From Candidatus Eremiobacterota bacterium (lineage in GTDB: Bacteria; Vulcanimicrobiota; CADAWZ01; Ess09-12), in NCBI GenBank assembly GCA_031082125.1, contig JAVHLM010000011.1, positions 77,575 to 141,574 on the forward strand: a stretch of DNA of 64,000 bases, written 5' to 3'. The translations under genes were made by a program, and so were the position numbers. Each line of letters opens with the position of its first letter. The stretch's first letter is position 1. Below the pieces are notes generated by a model. That model saw only the letters and a program-made list of their open reading frames with translations. It was not told where the DNA came from and made no database searches. This document shows positions 24,801 through 33,710 of the stretch, in pieces.

Positions 24801-26313
24801 CGGATTCCATGACGCGGCAGGACTCGCCTGCCCCCGTAAGTGCGGCACTGGCCCGTTCCTGGATCTGCGATGAGAGAGAATTTACTTTTTCTTCAACATC
24901 TACAGAGATGCTCTTTATGGTGTTGTCCACATCAGAAGATATTTTTTCGGTACGGGAAGCCAGGCGGCTTTCGGTGTTCTCCATGCTTGAGGTATTATTA
25001 AATGACCGCTCATCGACAGGGCGCTCGCTTCTCCTTTGAAGAAGCCTGCCGTTTCCCTCCTTGTCATCAGTGCGTCCAAGTAAAGCATCGAGAAAAGACT
25101 TTTCATCCCTGTCATTGTTCTTGCCGGACTGGCCTGTCAGGAACGGGTTTTCTTTCCCCTCTTCAGCACCGCCCAGGATTCTTTCAATGACTGAGCTGCC
25201 CTTGCTGTCATCACGACTGCCGCTGCTGTTTCTTAATAAGGTGTTCTCCCCCTTTTCAGAAACCCCGGCGGGAAGGCCTTCAAAAAGAGTTCCCTCTTTC
25301 CGCCCGGAGGCTTGAAGAAGCGTACCATTCTCGACTTTCTCCAGGATCTCATTTTCAGGCCCATTGAACTGCCCAAAGAATTTTTTCGCCTCTGCGAGGC
25401 CGGAAATGGTGCCCCCTGATGCCTGGGAAGGCTTCTCCCCCCCCTGAGGCCTGCCTGTGCCTTCGGTCTTAATTGCGCCTTCTGGCTTTTCCTCAGGCTG
25501 CAGGGCTGCGCCCATAGGCTTCTTTGTCACCTCTCCTGCGGCGGGAGATCCCTGGGATGAGGTGGCATCGGTAAGTCTCTTCATGACCAGGTCGAGAAGG
25601 TCAACCTGTGACCCTCCGTCCTGGCGGAGCTTTCTGGTGGTGCTCACATCGTCGAAGAAACGCTCTACAAGGAGTTTCTGCTCATTTGACACCTGCAGGG
25701 CGAGCCTTTGAATGGCGGTAATCCCGTTATTTATCCGGGCGAGATTGGCTTCGACGGGTTCCCGGGAATTTTCACCGCCATGGAAACCTGGGCGGTCTAT
25801 GCTGTGCTGCTCATCTGAAGCGGAACAGATGGTGAAAAGAGGATGAGCTTCCTCTGCCCCTCTCAGACACTGATAGGTGCCGAACAGTTTGTCAAGGGTC
25901 CCTGTGAGCCAGCTCATGCCATCAGGGGATATGCCGCTCTCGTAATGGCCGTGACTGCTTTTCACCGGCCTCTCCGGCAGACTCCCCGGTGCAGCGGGTT
26001 GAGTCCCCCCCCGGGCTTTGCCAGGCATTCCCGCGGAAGAGGGCTGAGCCATGAGGGCGGCAATCTTTTCACCGGCACCTATATTGATAAATGAATCAAA
26101 AACACCTTCAAGGACGTCCAGCACCGCTGAAAGGCAGGCCTCCCTCGGGGTCTCGTCAAAACCGTAGACGCTCCTGAGGGATGAAGCCTGGGAGGCCGTC
26201 GCAAAGGAGGATTTTTTTACAGGAAGCCCGTCAGAGGGGACAGAGAGGGCTCCATGAAAAGAAACAGCCGTCACGGTGAGTTCCGCTTGCTGTCTATAGT
26301 GTTCCTGGCTCAT
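21877..26313 (-). CDS. Second giant HD-GYP phosphodiesterase, paralogue of the next gene
   Basis: A 1478-residue paralogue of the neighbouring giant protein. The C-terminal HD-GYP domain is almost the same: an extra 'RFHDIGEVELDLQGAP', then 'FLHDIGKVKIPESILYKPGRL', 'HHEKYDGSGYPDRLSGGDIP' and 'MVSDRPYRKGMSLEDAV'. A conserved lead-in, 'IESVIKKSQRENWTGNEMAA', precedes it. The N-terminal 1200 residues differ from the paralogue apart from style: helical repeats like 'SSDVDNTIKSISVDVEEKVN' around residues 440-650, then Pro/Ala/Lys-rich linkers. It has no His-rich segments. The start at 26313 follows GGGAGGAACGGGG. The role is probably breakdown of c-di-GMP at a particular cellular site; the tail could locate it there. 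Confidence 0.8.
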   Translation of the reverse strand: MSQEHYRQQAELTVTAVSFHGALSVPSDGLPVKKSSFATASQASSLRSVYGFDETPREACLSAVLDVLEGVFDSFINIGAGEKIAALMAQPSSAGMPGKARGGTQPAAPGSLPERPVKSSHGHYESGISPDGMSWLTGTLDKLFGTYQCLRGAEEAHPLFTICSASDEQHSIDRPGFHGGENSREPVEANLARINNGITAIQRLALQVSNEQKLLVERFFDDVSTTRKLRQDGGSQVDLLDLVMKRLTDATSSQGSPAAGEVTKKPMGAALQPEEKPEGAIKTEGTGRPQGGEKPSQASGGTISGLAEAKKFFGQFNGPENEILEKVENGTLLQASGRKEGTLFEGLPAGVSEKGENTLLRNSSGSRDDSKGSSVIERILGGAEEGKENPFLTGQSGKNNDRDEKSFLDALLGRTDDKEGNGRLLQRRSERPVDERSFNNTSSMENTESRLASRTEKISSDVDNTIKSISVDVEEKVNSLSSQIQERASAALTGAGESCRVMESVEKAVLPAGQAQVEKIDMELRSGYDTLESGISAQIEGVQSSSVKKLDKVFAEMDSIQTAAASGMERGDELSKMRGLSGSRRGQSLGAPSIISSAPAGSSVKDKPVSQIQEEKSKVLENGETKRRNWDNLNSEMRSLYEKFSTQIKSTAEQIKSDARQKIGSVTDGFRKVCEGAPETRPAEKGPSSQVPGSGAQEPGTEMQMKPGTVNVKVPPQEAVPSKPGALVPEGIVQDKLSSLKKEASIPKELSERPEKAWSTLQKLMALNETLAGRSNNEAHHRAEVHPKNEGVRTKQPSQETAGGRGLQASHSASVAKPEVRTGNIPEIPSPDQRKTNIAGIHRESVPAEKSGVRLTEGTGTSIKERSQEPPEKAHVFTEVQAPKAEKIQAPKAEAIQAPPPVTHAFVPREAAPLKAKDDGPSLKDSPSKPASPVQETPPDAPSVPQAMPVPVKHWEKAPLLIEPSYLFASPKIWEPQVSPITPVAKNHEIKEIVREGSVHETARAPLMEEIQGSLTASSRSQVAKSDSIPLQKGYIEEKSAILSITYRDGFTRGTPLQEKSHVTKRKAHDPKEERGTQKSLNGSIEKISAIRNTEKTYTMPGAILSTHAPLVAAEMNRNFIVIPEKAEVKKGGSTSLVRIVDEVVPGERKLKDEGEYRQFSGEHRGRFSRSPLLKGARVIRSTGEAGSDPTSAGDKVHFESARQEERLKNERYLENAQKVGESRKAPSMQEAAAARNAATSIESVIKKSQRENWTGNEMAAKLIYMLMKASSTFTFEHSSRVIELSAALARALGITDEDDLRTVEDGARFHDIGEVELDLQGAPQHVKERLSRYLGVMDLRNCSFLHDIGKVKIPESILYKPGRLTDEEFEVLKQHPVIGEAILKPLPSMAHVLPVVRHHHEKYDGSGYPDRLSGGDIPLAARIVGITDAFDAMVSDRPYRKGMSLEDAVKELKRCAGTHFDPILVEKFIHIVSTEAF

Positions 26314-26612
26314 CCCCGTTCCTCCCTCGACGATGGTGCCACCGGTTCCCCTGCAAAATCTGTTGCCGATGTGAACACCGCCTGGTGGTATAGCCTATTC
26401 CCCTCATGAGCCATATCACATTCTCCGACCCCTTTCTCTAGAGTTTTCATGTTAAAATTTTGTAACCACTGTTAAAATTTCGGATCATATGATGAGAAAA
26501 TTGGTAACAAATCATTCAGCAGCACTCTTGCAGGATATTCGCAGAAACTGCGAATATCCTGGTGTACAATAGAAATCAAGAAGTCACTCTTGCAGCAGGC
26601 AGGTGAGTAGTT
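26314..26612. promoter_or_regulatory. Divergent control region between HD-GYP and addB genes
   Basis: This 299-base gap holds several ordered signals: two copies of GTTAAAATTT exactly 20 bases apart (26451-26460 and 26471-26480), a perfect 14-base inverted repeat (26531-26561), a TACAAT -10-like box (26565-26570), and two copies of CACTCTTGCAG (26523-26533 and 26585-26595). No small gene is evident. Confidence 0.5.
26531..26561. repeat. Perfect 14-base inverted repeat upstream of addB
   Basis: CAGGATATTCGCAG and its exact reverse complement are separated by AAA. The repeat ends four bases before a TACAAT -10-like box and covers the expected -35 region, so it fits an operator for a repressor or activator of the helicase-nuclease genes. 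No U-run follows on the plus strand, which argues against a terminator. Confidence 0.6.
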
Positions 26613-29600
26613 ATGAACCTTTCACCGCCAGGGGTCGTTGTCCACCCCACCATCCCCGTGCTCCAGCAGGCCCAGAAGGATGACGGGAGATCAGGGCATG
26701 CCGCTTCCCTCGGAAGGCGCCATATGCTCTTCTCCGGCCTGGTGGACATGATCCTTGCCACCATGAGAGAGAGACCGAGAGACATTGAATTCCTGGGGCA
26801 GTATCTGCTGGTGAAAACCTCCATGGAAGAGATGAGGGACGATGAGTTCTTCTCATCGATAATCCCCTACAGAGGATTCATAGAGCTCATGGTCTCGCTG
26901 ATAACCACCTTCAGGGAGGCCCTCGTGACCTCTGAAGATCTCTTCAGGGCTGCGCCGGAAATGGGAGACTCCTGCCGCAAGTATGAAGCTCTTGCAGCCC
27001 TCTACCGGGAATACCTCACCACCCTGAGAGAGGGGCCTGCCTGGGACAGGGGAAGGCACGCTGAATGTGACGCGCTCTGGGATGAAGCGGGAAAGAAGAT
27101 GAAGGCCCTGGAGCTGCTGGAAAGCCCTGAGGCGCTCCCTCTCATTGATTCCCTCGAGGAAATCTCCTTTGAAAACATCTACCGCCTCTCAGCCCTGGAT
27201 TTCAGGCTTATCACCACCCTGGCCGCGAGAGCCCTCAGGCTCTCGCCCGATCACCCTCAGAAAATAACATTCCGTCTCCCCTACGACCCATACCGCCAGG
27301 ATGCGTACCGATATCTTGAGCGCACCGTGCTCCAGTTCGAGCACCTTGCCGACTCGCTCCCCCCCCTGACCCTGGACTTCCTTCCCGGAGGCGCCCCTGA
27401 GCCCCTCCTTACGGCAAGGGATTACCTGAAGGCCCATCTCTTCACTCCGCCCGAGGATCTCATTGAAGTCATCCCCGTCAAGGCCGATGCCACAGTGCGC
27501 CTCATCAGGGGAGGCGATATGGAAGACGAAGTGGCCGAGATATGCCGCGAGATAAGGGTGCTTCTTGAGGGGGGCGCAGCCCCGCGTGATATCGTAGTGG
27601 CATTCAGGAGCCTGGTGGGATACGGCGAGATTGTCGCCCAGGAGGGGAAGAAATTCTCGATACCCTTTACCTTCCCGAGGGGGAACCCTCTCCTTTCAAG
27701 CCACCTCGTGAGGATCCTGCTGGCGCCTTTCAGGATAATCGGCTCCAGGTTTTCCTCAAGGGAGGTCCTGGAGTTCCTGAGCTCATCATTCATTGACTGT
27801 TCGTGCCTTTCCGGCAGCGGCCCGCCCCTCTCGGAGAGCGACCTCGATGACCTTGTGAGAGGCGCAGGTATTGTTGATGACGGTTCCCTTCCCTGGGAGA
27901 CTGCCCTGGAGCGCTACAGGGTGGCCCTCATCGAGGAAGAGGAAGATGAAGGCGACCGTTCGGGGAAAAGAGCCCTGCTTCTGGAGAAAATCGGGAGGGC
28001 CGCGGCGGTGATCGCCTCACTCAGGGCAATCCTCCGGCCTCTTGCCCAGGAGGCTCCTGTTCACCGCTTCACGGGCATCCTGAAGGGATTCATCAGGAGT
28101 TTCGAGGTGGAGAGGAATGTCCTGGCCCCCAGGGCAGCCCTGGCAGGTACCGCCTGGCCGCTTGACCTCCTGCAGCGCGACATGTCGGCCCTTGAAGGCT
28201 TTGTAAGGACGCTGTCCGACATCGAGAGGACCTTCAGGGCGCTCAGGATAGAAACAAAACTTACCACTGCAGAGTTCTACGACCTGCTGGTGGAAAGCCT
28301 GAGAGGCGCCCACATGGCAGCGCCAGGCGACCAGGACGGCATAAGAGTGCTTGATGCCTATGAACTGGTGGGCTACCGGGCGCCTGTTCTTTTCGTCGGG
28401 GGTCTGGCCGAGGGGAGCTTCCCCGTGAGGCATTCCCAGGACGTGCTTTTTCCCGACGAGGAAAAGGAGGAAATGGCGGCGATCCTGGGGAGAAAGCTCT
28501 TCATTTCCACCGCCATGAGCCACTGGGAAGATTATCTCCTCTTCTTCAACGCGGTAAACACTGCTGAAAATACCCTTTACCTCACCCATCCCACAAGGGA
28601 CGAAAAAGGCGAGACCCTTATGCCTTCATACTTCCTGGAACAGGTGTGCGACCTGGTGAGGGAGGAACAGGATGGCATGGCACTCGTGGCCCGCGACACC
28701 ACCGGCGCCCGTGGATTGCCCTCACCTTCCCAGCTTTTCAGAAAGGCTGACCTTGAGACCTATCTTACTTACAGCCTCTGGCGCCCGGCGGGAGAGACCG
28801 GGGGAACAGACGTGCTCCCTCTCCTTGGCGGATACCTTGAAGAGAGGAATTCGGGCGGCCGCCTTGAATGGATTTTCCAGCGGTGTGCCACCGAGAGGCA
28901 CAGGGAGTCCTTCCTCATGGCAGCGCAGGACGGTGCACATTGCTCTTTTTTTGGCGCAATAGCACAGAAGGATCTTCTCGAACACCTGGCGCAACGCTGG
29001 GGCAGGAGCCACAGGTGGTCGGCCTCGCAGCTTGAAGATTATGGCCGCTGCCCCTTTGTTTTCTTCATGAAGCGTGTGCTCAGGGTGGAAAAGGCTCCCA
29101 TGCCGGAGAGAGAGATAGACGCAGCATCGGCAGGCACCCTGATCCATGAGATTCTTGAAAGGTTTTACAGGCGACTCAGGGATGAGAACCTCCTGGCAGC
29201 CCGCGATGAGGGGGCCCTCTTGAACCTGATGAGGACCATGGCGGATGAGATCTTCCAGGAGTGGGAGCGCTCCAGGCCCACAGGCGACCCCCACTTCTGG
29301 GAGATAAGAAAGCAGAGCATCCTGCGGACGCTGCTCCTCTGGCTCGGCTATGACCTGAAGCCCTCTCCCTTCACGCCGTGTTGCTTTGAGATGGAGTTCG
29401 GGACCGGTGAGAGCGGGGAGTTTTCTTTCCAGGGGGCTGACGGCCTTCCCCTCCTTTTCACCGGCAAGATCGACAGGGTGGATGTTGATGAATCCACGGG
29501 ATCCATAAGGGTCATTGACTACAAGAACTCAAAAAGCCAGACGTACAAGGAGAAAATCAAGGGGAAAAACATAGGGACCTTGAGCTTCCAGGTGCCCCTC

Positions 29601-29945
29601 TATGCCATGGCCGCCGCATCGATACTTGAAAAAAAGGGCCTCAAGGCGACGGCGCGCTCCCGCATAAAGTCGGGCTATGCGCTGCTGAGGAAGCCCGAGT
29701 ACCTGGCGCAGGACTTCAACGATGACGAGTTCCTTACCTATTTTTCAACAGACAGTGAGCTTATCAGCTCCCCTGGCGAAGGCCGGAGAAGCTTCCCCCT
29801 GGAAACTTCCCTTATCGTGGGGCGCATCCGCGAGGGATGGTTTGTTCCCACGGGCGTCAACTGCGACTATTGTGACTACGGCGAAGTGTGCCGCTTCAGG
29901 ATGGAAGGCGAGGAAGAGCATGGACAGGATAAAGTGGTCTCCTGA
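26613..29945 (+). CDS. addB: AddB-like subunit, PD-(D/E)XK nuclease and inactive helicase
   Basis: The 1110-residue protein resembles the AddB/RexB subunit of the double-strand-break resection complex. The N-terminal 750 residues have the UvrD-like helicase layout but no Walker A motif, so it is probably non-translocating. The C-terminal nuclease has 'FTGKIDRVDVD' and 'IRVIDYKNSKS' (D...DxK). A likely 4Fe-4S cluster is formed by the Cys of 'YGRCPFVFF' and the C-terminal 'CDYCDYGEVC' (C-x2-C-x5-C), as in AddB. The start has AGGTGAG five bases ahead and an in-frame stop three codons upstream. It overlaps addA by 26 bases. Confidence 0.82.
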   Translation: MNLSPPGVVVHPTIPVLQQAQKDDGRSGHAASLGRRHMLFSGLVDMILATMRERPRDIEFLGQYLLVKTSMEEMRDDEFFSSIIPYRGFIELMVSLITTFREALVTSEDLFRAAPEMGDSCRKYEALAALYREYLTTLREGPAWDRGRHAECDALWDEAGKKMKALELLESPEALPLIDSLEEISFENIYRLSALDFRLITTLAARALRLSPDHPQKITFRLPYDPYRQDAYRYLERTVLQFEHLADSLPPLTLDFLPGGAPEPLLTARDYLKAHLFTPPEDLIEVIPVKADATVRLIRGGDMEDEVAEICREIRVLLEGGAAPRDIVVAFRSLVGYGEIVAQEGKKFSIPFTFPRGNPLLSSHLVRILLAPFRIIGSRFSSREVLEFLSSSFIDCSCLSGSGPPLSESDLDDLVRGAGIVDDGSLPWETALERYRVALIEEEEDEGDRSGKRALLLEKIGRAAAVIASLRAILRPLAQEAPVHRFTGILKGFIRSFEVERNVLAPRAALAGTAWPLDLLQRDMSALEGFVRTLSDIERTFRALRIETKLTTAEFYDLLVESLRGAHMAAPGDQDGIRVLDAYELVGYRAPVLFVGGLAEGSFPVRHSQDVLFPDEEKEEMAAILGRKLFISTAMSHWEDYLLFFNAVNTAENTLYLTHPTRDEKGETLMPSYFLEQVCDLVREEQDGMALVARDTTGARGLPSPSQLFRKADLETYLTYSLWRPAGETGGTDVLPLLGGYLEERNSGGRLEWIFQRCATERHRESFLMAAQDGAHCSFFGAIAQKDLLEHLAQRWGRSHRWSASQLEDYGRCPFVFFMKRVLRVEKAPMPEREIDAASAGTLIHEILERFYRRLRDENLLAARDEGALLNLMRTMADEIFQEWERSRPTGDPHFWEIRKQSILRTLLLWLGYDLKPSPFTPCCFEMEFGTGESGEFSFQGADGLPLLFTGKIDRVDVDESTGSIRVIDYKNSKSQTYKEKIKGKNIGTLSFQVPLYAMAAASILEKKGLKATARSRIKSGYALLRKPEYLAQDFNDDEFLTYFSTDSELISSPGEGRRSFPLETSLIVGRIREGWFVPTGVNCDYCDYGEVCRFRMEGEEEHGQDKVVS

Positions 29946-32900
29946 AAAGGAGCTGGTCTTTCTCTTTAAAAAAAACCTCTGCGTGAGCGCAGGCGCCGGT
30001 TCCGGCAAAACTGCCGCCATCGTGGAGCTTAACTCGCGGTTCCTCTCGGGGGATACGAGCATAGAGGACAGGCCCCCTCTCACCATCGACGAGATCCTGG
30101 CCATCACCTTCACAGACAAGGCTGCGGGAGAGATGAAGGAGCGCATCAGGAAGATGATTGATGAGCGCCTCAGGTCTGAAAGGGAACCCCTGAAGCGCCG
30201 GCGCTGGATCGATGCCCGGCGGGCCCTCCTCTCTGCCCATATCAGCACCTTTCACTCCTTCTGCCACAGGATGCTCCGTGAGCATCCCCTCGAGGCCGGC
30301 ATCGACCCCCGCTTTGAGGTGGCCCGGGAAAAACAGGCTGCCGCCCTCCTCGAGGAGTGCGCCACAAGGCTGGTGCTTCAGAAGATACAGGCCCGCGACG
30401 CCACGGCGACGCAGCTGGTTATGGATTACGGCATGACGGCCCTTGTCAGGATGCTCATGGAGACCCTCGCCACTATCCGATCTTCAGGCGAGAGCACTGC
30501 CATCCTTGAGGATCATTTCCACACCCATGAGGAAAAAGCACTGAGGGACCTCGAGGATGCCAGGGGCCGCCTGGTGGCAGCACTCGCTGCCATATTTGAC
30601 GCAGTAAGGACAGGCCAGGTCAAAAAAGAGACAAAGTTTGCCGATGCCGCCGCAAGGCTCTCTCCCTCCTTTCCCTCCCTGGAGCAGGCCATACTTTCTC
30701 TTTCAGCGTCATCTCCATCAGGAAACCTCAAGATCCTTGATGAGCTCCACGGGTTTCTGAAGGGCAGCGTTCCGGCAGCGGTAAAAGGCCTCTGCGCTGA
30801 AGGGAAGGCCATCGCTGACCCGAAGGCGGGCGAGATCATGCTCATATGGAGGTTTTTCCAGTCCCTGCCCATGCAGCATGCCTTTGCCTCACTCCTCTCA
30901 GAGCTTGAAATCGAGTACCGCCAGGAAAAAAAATCCATGGCCCTGCTGGACTTTGACGACCTTCTGCGCCTGGCCTGCGATATGCTCAGGAACAATAAGA
31001 CTCTCAGGAGAAAATACAAGAAAGCCTACCGGGTGATCCTTGTCGATGAATTCCAGGACACCAATGAGCTTCAGAGGGAGATCGTCTACCTGCTTGCCGA
31101 GAAGGAGGGAGATGAGCACAGCCCCGCTCCCGGTGACCGCCCCGAGAAGATTGCCCTTGAGCCGCGGAAGCTTTTCGTCGTGGGAGACGCCAAGCAGTCA
31201 ATATATCTCTTCAGGGGCGCCGACGTGGAAGTCTTCTCCCGCGTCATAGACGATGTGAAGAGCAAGGGGGGAGAAGTGGTCTCCTTCTCGGAGAATTTCA
31301 GGACTCTCGATGCCATCCTGGAAGTCATCAACCCTCTCTTCGGGAGCCTCATGCAGGGAGGCACAGGCAGTGCCTTCATAAGGTTCCAGGACATGGACCA
31401 TCTCAGGCCCAGGAGGCAGTATCTGCTGAAAGAGAGCCGCGTGGAGCTCATCCTCACCGCCGATGAAGGCTCCGCTTCAGCCCGGAGGGCCCTGGAGGCT
31501 GATGCCATAGCAAGGAGAATATGCCTCCTTGGCGATCCCTCACTGGGTGTCACCGTTATCGACGAGGATGAAGAGGGGAATCCTCTGCAGCGCCCTGCCC
31601 AGCCGGGAGACGTGGCACTCCTTTTCAGGACCCTGACCCATGTGCGATCCTATGAGCAGGCGCTCCGCGCGTACAATATCCCTTATTATCTTGTGAAAGG
31701 ACGGGGATTCTTCCGCTGCCAGGAGGTTCTGGACATACTGAACGTGCTCAGGTACCTGAGCGGCATCCACCGTGACGTGAGCCTTGCAGGGGTGCTCCGC
31801 TCGCCTCTTTCGGGTACCAGTGACGAGACGCTTATAAGGCTCGCCATGGCAGCACAGGGCTTATCTTTCGCAGAGGCCTTCAGGTCTCGCAGGTATCCCC
31901 CCCTCCCGCACGAAGAGCACATGAAGCTCACAAGGACAGCGGAAATACTCTCAAAGCTGGAAGACCTCAGGGATACCCTTCCTGTCGGGGAGCTCATCGG
32001 CGAGATCATCTCATCCTTTGACCTCGAGGCGGTGCTCCTGTCAACCTTCCAGGGAGCGCAGAAGGTGGCCAATATCCGCAAGCTCGTGAACATCGGGAGA
32101 AGCTATGAAAAGGGCACAGTCTCCACCCTTGAGGCCTTTGTGTTCCAGATGGAGAAGGAGGTAAGGGAGGAGTCCCTTGAGGCGGAAGCGCAGCTTCTCG
32201 GGGAGCTCGAGGGAACCGTCAAGATTATGACCATCCACCAGGCCAAGGGCCTTGAGTTCCCCGTCGTGATAGTGCCCGACCTCGGAAGAACCGAGCCAGG
32301 CAGGACCAGGCCCCTCGCCTATGCCCCGGGGAGAGGCATCGCCTGCCGCTATATCGACTCAGAAAGCGGAGATGCCTATGACAATTATCTTTACAAGCTC
32401 ATCAAGGATGAATACGGCGAAAAGGAACAGGCTGAGTCCCTCAGGCTCCTTTACGTTGCCCTTACCAGAGCCCGTGATTACCTTGTTCTGACGGGAGCTC
32501 CCATCGGGAAAAAGAAGGAAGGGACCTGGAGGGAGAAGATCCACGGATTTCTCGGCCGGGAGGTGATTGATTCCTTCACCGCCTCAGGCGAGACGGAAAA
32601 AGAAGTGATCCTCTCCAGGGAGGGAGCTTCATTCCCGAGACGTTACAATGGCACGGTGAAGCTCCTCAAAGAGCAGGCCCTGTCGTTATCGCGGCCGCGG
32701 CGGGAGCTTGCCCCCGTTGATGCGGAGCCTTCACTTGCCCATCCCGGCAGTACCGGAAAAGTTGAGGAAAACCCTGACGAGGCACTGCCGCTTTTCAGCA
32801 GGGAGCTGGACAAAGGCACCGGCGACCTCGTCCTGGCGCGGTGCCTGGACTGCAAAAAGCCCCTGCCTTCAACGCTTTTTCTCACTCCCACCCACCTGCT

Positions 32901-33642
32901 CACCTTTCACGCCTGCGAGAGAAAGTATCTTTACGACAGCCTCATGCGCCATGGTGAAGGGGCGGGGATGCCCCTGGACAGCCAGTCGCCCGAGGAGATC
33001 AGGGAAGCCCAGGGCTGGGCCATGCACCGCATTCTCCAGGAGCTGGACTTTCTCAGTGACAGGGAGACCCAGCGAGGGGAGCTGGAGCACCAGCTCCTTA
33101 AAATCGGCCAGGGAAAGCCGGATCTTTTCAAAAGGACGAAGCACATCATGCAAGCCGTGCTCAGGTTCCTTGATGCCCCTGAGACAGCCAGGCTGGGCTT
33201 TTTTGACGCCAAAGCCCGCCTTTACAGGGAGCATCCCTTTTTCCTGAGGGTCGAAGCGGGCGTCGAGGTGTTCCTCCACGGCACGATAGACTTGATTATC
33301 GACGGCGGCAAGGGGCCCGTTCACCTCGTGGATTACAAGTATTCACACGCTGACAAGGATAAGCCCTCTGATTACCGCATCCAGCTCCTCTCTTATGCCA
33401 TGGCGGTGAAAAACACCCTGCCGCACCGCGATCTCGATGCCTTCCTGATCTTTATGAGCGACGATTCCGTGGAGTTCCGCCAGGTTGACGTGGCAGATGC
33501 CGCCCTTGGACGGTTCCGGGAATCCCTCGCTCTTGCCTGCGGTAAGATGCGGGACCGGGCGGGAGAGGAAGAATGGCCGATGGCAGAGAGAAAAATATGC
33601 ACAGGGCTGTCGTGCCCTTACAGGGCAAGGTGCTGGTATTGA
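29920..33642 (+). CDS. addA: AddA-like helicase-nuclease subunit
   Basis: The 1240-residue protein is a UvrD-type superfamily 1 helicase with a C-terminal nuclease. Visible helicase motifs are the Walker A 'SAGAGSGKTAAIV' (Lys30), 'VILVDEFQDTNELQ', 'GDAKQSIYLFRGADV', 'MTIHQAKGLEFPVVIVPDLG' and 'LLYVALTRARDYLVL'. The nuclease has 'GTIDLIID' and 'VHLVDYKYSHADKD'. With AddB it would unwind and resect DNA ends for RecA-dependent repair. The start at 29920 lies inside the end of addB with GAGGAAGAG ahead; an in-frame GTG/ATG further up is antisense-style overlap and unlikely. The C-terminus also carries Cys residues ('FHACERKYL' and C-x4-C-x5-C at the end) that could hold a second Fe-S cluster. 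Confidence 0.88.
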   Translation: MDRIKWSPEKELVFLFKKNLCVSAGAGSGKTAAIVELNSRFLSGDTSIEDRPPLTIDEILAITFTDKAAGEMKERIRKMIDERLRSEREPLKRRRWIDARRALLSAHISTFHSFCHRMLREHPLEAGIDPRFEVAREKQAAALLEECATRLVLQKIQARDATATQLVMDYGMTALVRMLMETLATIRSSGESTAILEDHFHTHEEKALRDLEDARGRLVAALAAIFDAVRTGQVKKETKFADAAARLSPSFPSLEQAILSLSASSPSGNLKILDELHGFLKGSVPAAVKGLCAEGKAIADPKAGEIMLIWRFFQSLPMQHAFASLLSELEIEYRQEKKSMALLDFDDLLRLACDMLRNNKTLRRKYKKAYRVILVDEFQDTNELQREIVYLLAEKEGDEHSPAPGDRPEKIALEPRKLFVVGDAKQSIYLFRGADVEVFSRVIDDVKSKGGEVVSFSENFRTLDAILEVINPLFGSLMQGGTGSAFIRFQDMDHLRPRRQYLLKESRVELILTADEGSASARRALEADAIARRICLLGDPSLGVTVIDEDEEGNPLQRPAQPGDVALLFRTLTHVRSYEQALRAYNIPYYLVKGRGFFRCQEVLDILNVLRYLSGIHRDVSLAGVLRSPLSGTSDETLIRLAMAAQGLSFAEAFRSRRYPPLPHEEHMKLTRTAEILSKLEDLRDTLPVGELIGEIISSFDLEAVLLSTFQGAQKVANIRKLVNIGRSYEKGTVSTLEAFVFQMEKEVREESLEAEAQLLGELEGTVKIMTIHQAKGLEFPVVIVPDLGRTEPGRTRPLAYAPGRGIACRYIDSESGDAYDNYLYKLIKDEYGEKEQAESLRLLYVALTRARDYLVLTGAPIGKKKEGTWREKIHGFLGREVIDSFTASGETEKEVILSREGASFPRRYNGTVKLLKEQALSLSRPRRELAPVDAEPSLAHPGSTGKVEENPDEALPLFSRELDKGTGDLVLARCLDCKKPLPSTLFLTPTHLLTFHACERKYLYDSLMRHGEGAGMPLDSQSPEEIREAQGWAMHRILQELDFLSDRETQRGELEHQLLKIGQGKPDLFKRTKHIMQAVLRFLDAPETARLGFFDAKARLYREHPFFLRVEAGVEVFLHGTIDLIIDGGKGPVHLVDYKYSHADKDKPSDYRIQLLSYAMAVKNTLPHRDLDAFLIFMSDDSVEFRQVDVADAALGRFRESLALACGKMRDRAGEEEWPMAERKICTGLSCPYRARCWY

Positions 33643-33667
33643 CATCCCATGTGTGGTAGAATATATA
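33639..33667 (+). promoter_or_regulatory. Promoter of the caspase/ankyrin operon
   Basis: A consensus -35 TTGACA (33639-33644) overlaps the stop codon of addA and is followed after 17 bases by TATATA (33662-33667). Transcription would start near 33674, about 37 bases before the ATG at 33711, which has AAAGGAG ahead of it. Confidence 0.6.
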
Positions 33668-33710
33668 TACCATTCACTGGGGGTGCTTTACCGATGAAAG
33701 GAGAGATGCC

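Noticed and set aside
22186..26094. Plus-strand frames opposite the second giant HD-GYP gene
   Set aside because: Same reason: antisense shadows with no recognisable product.
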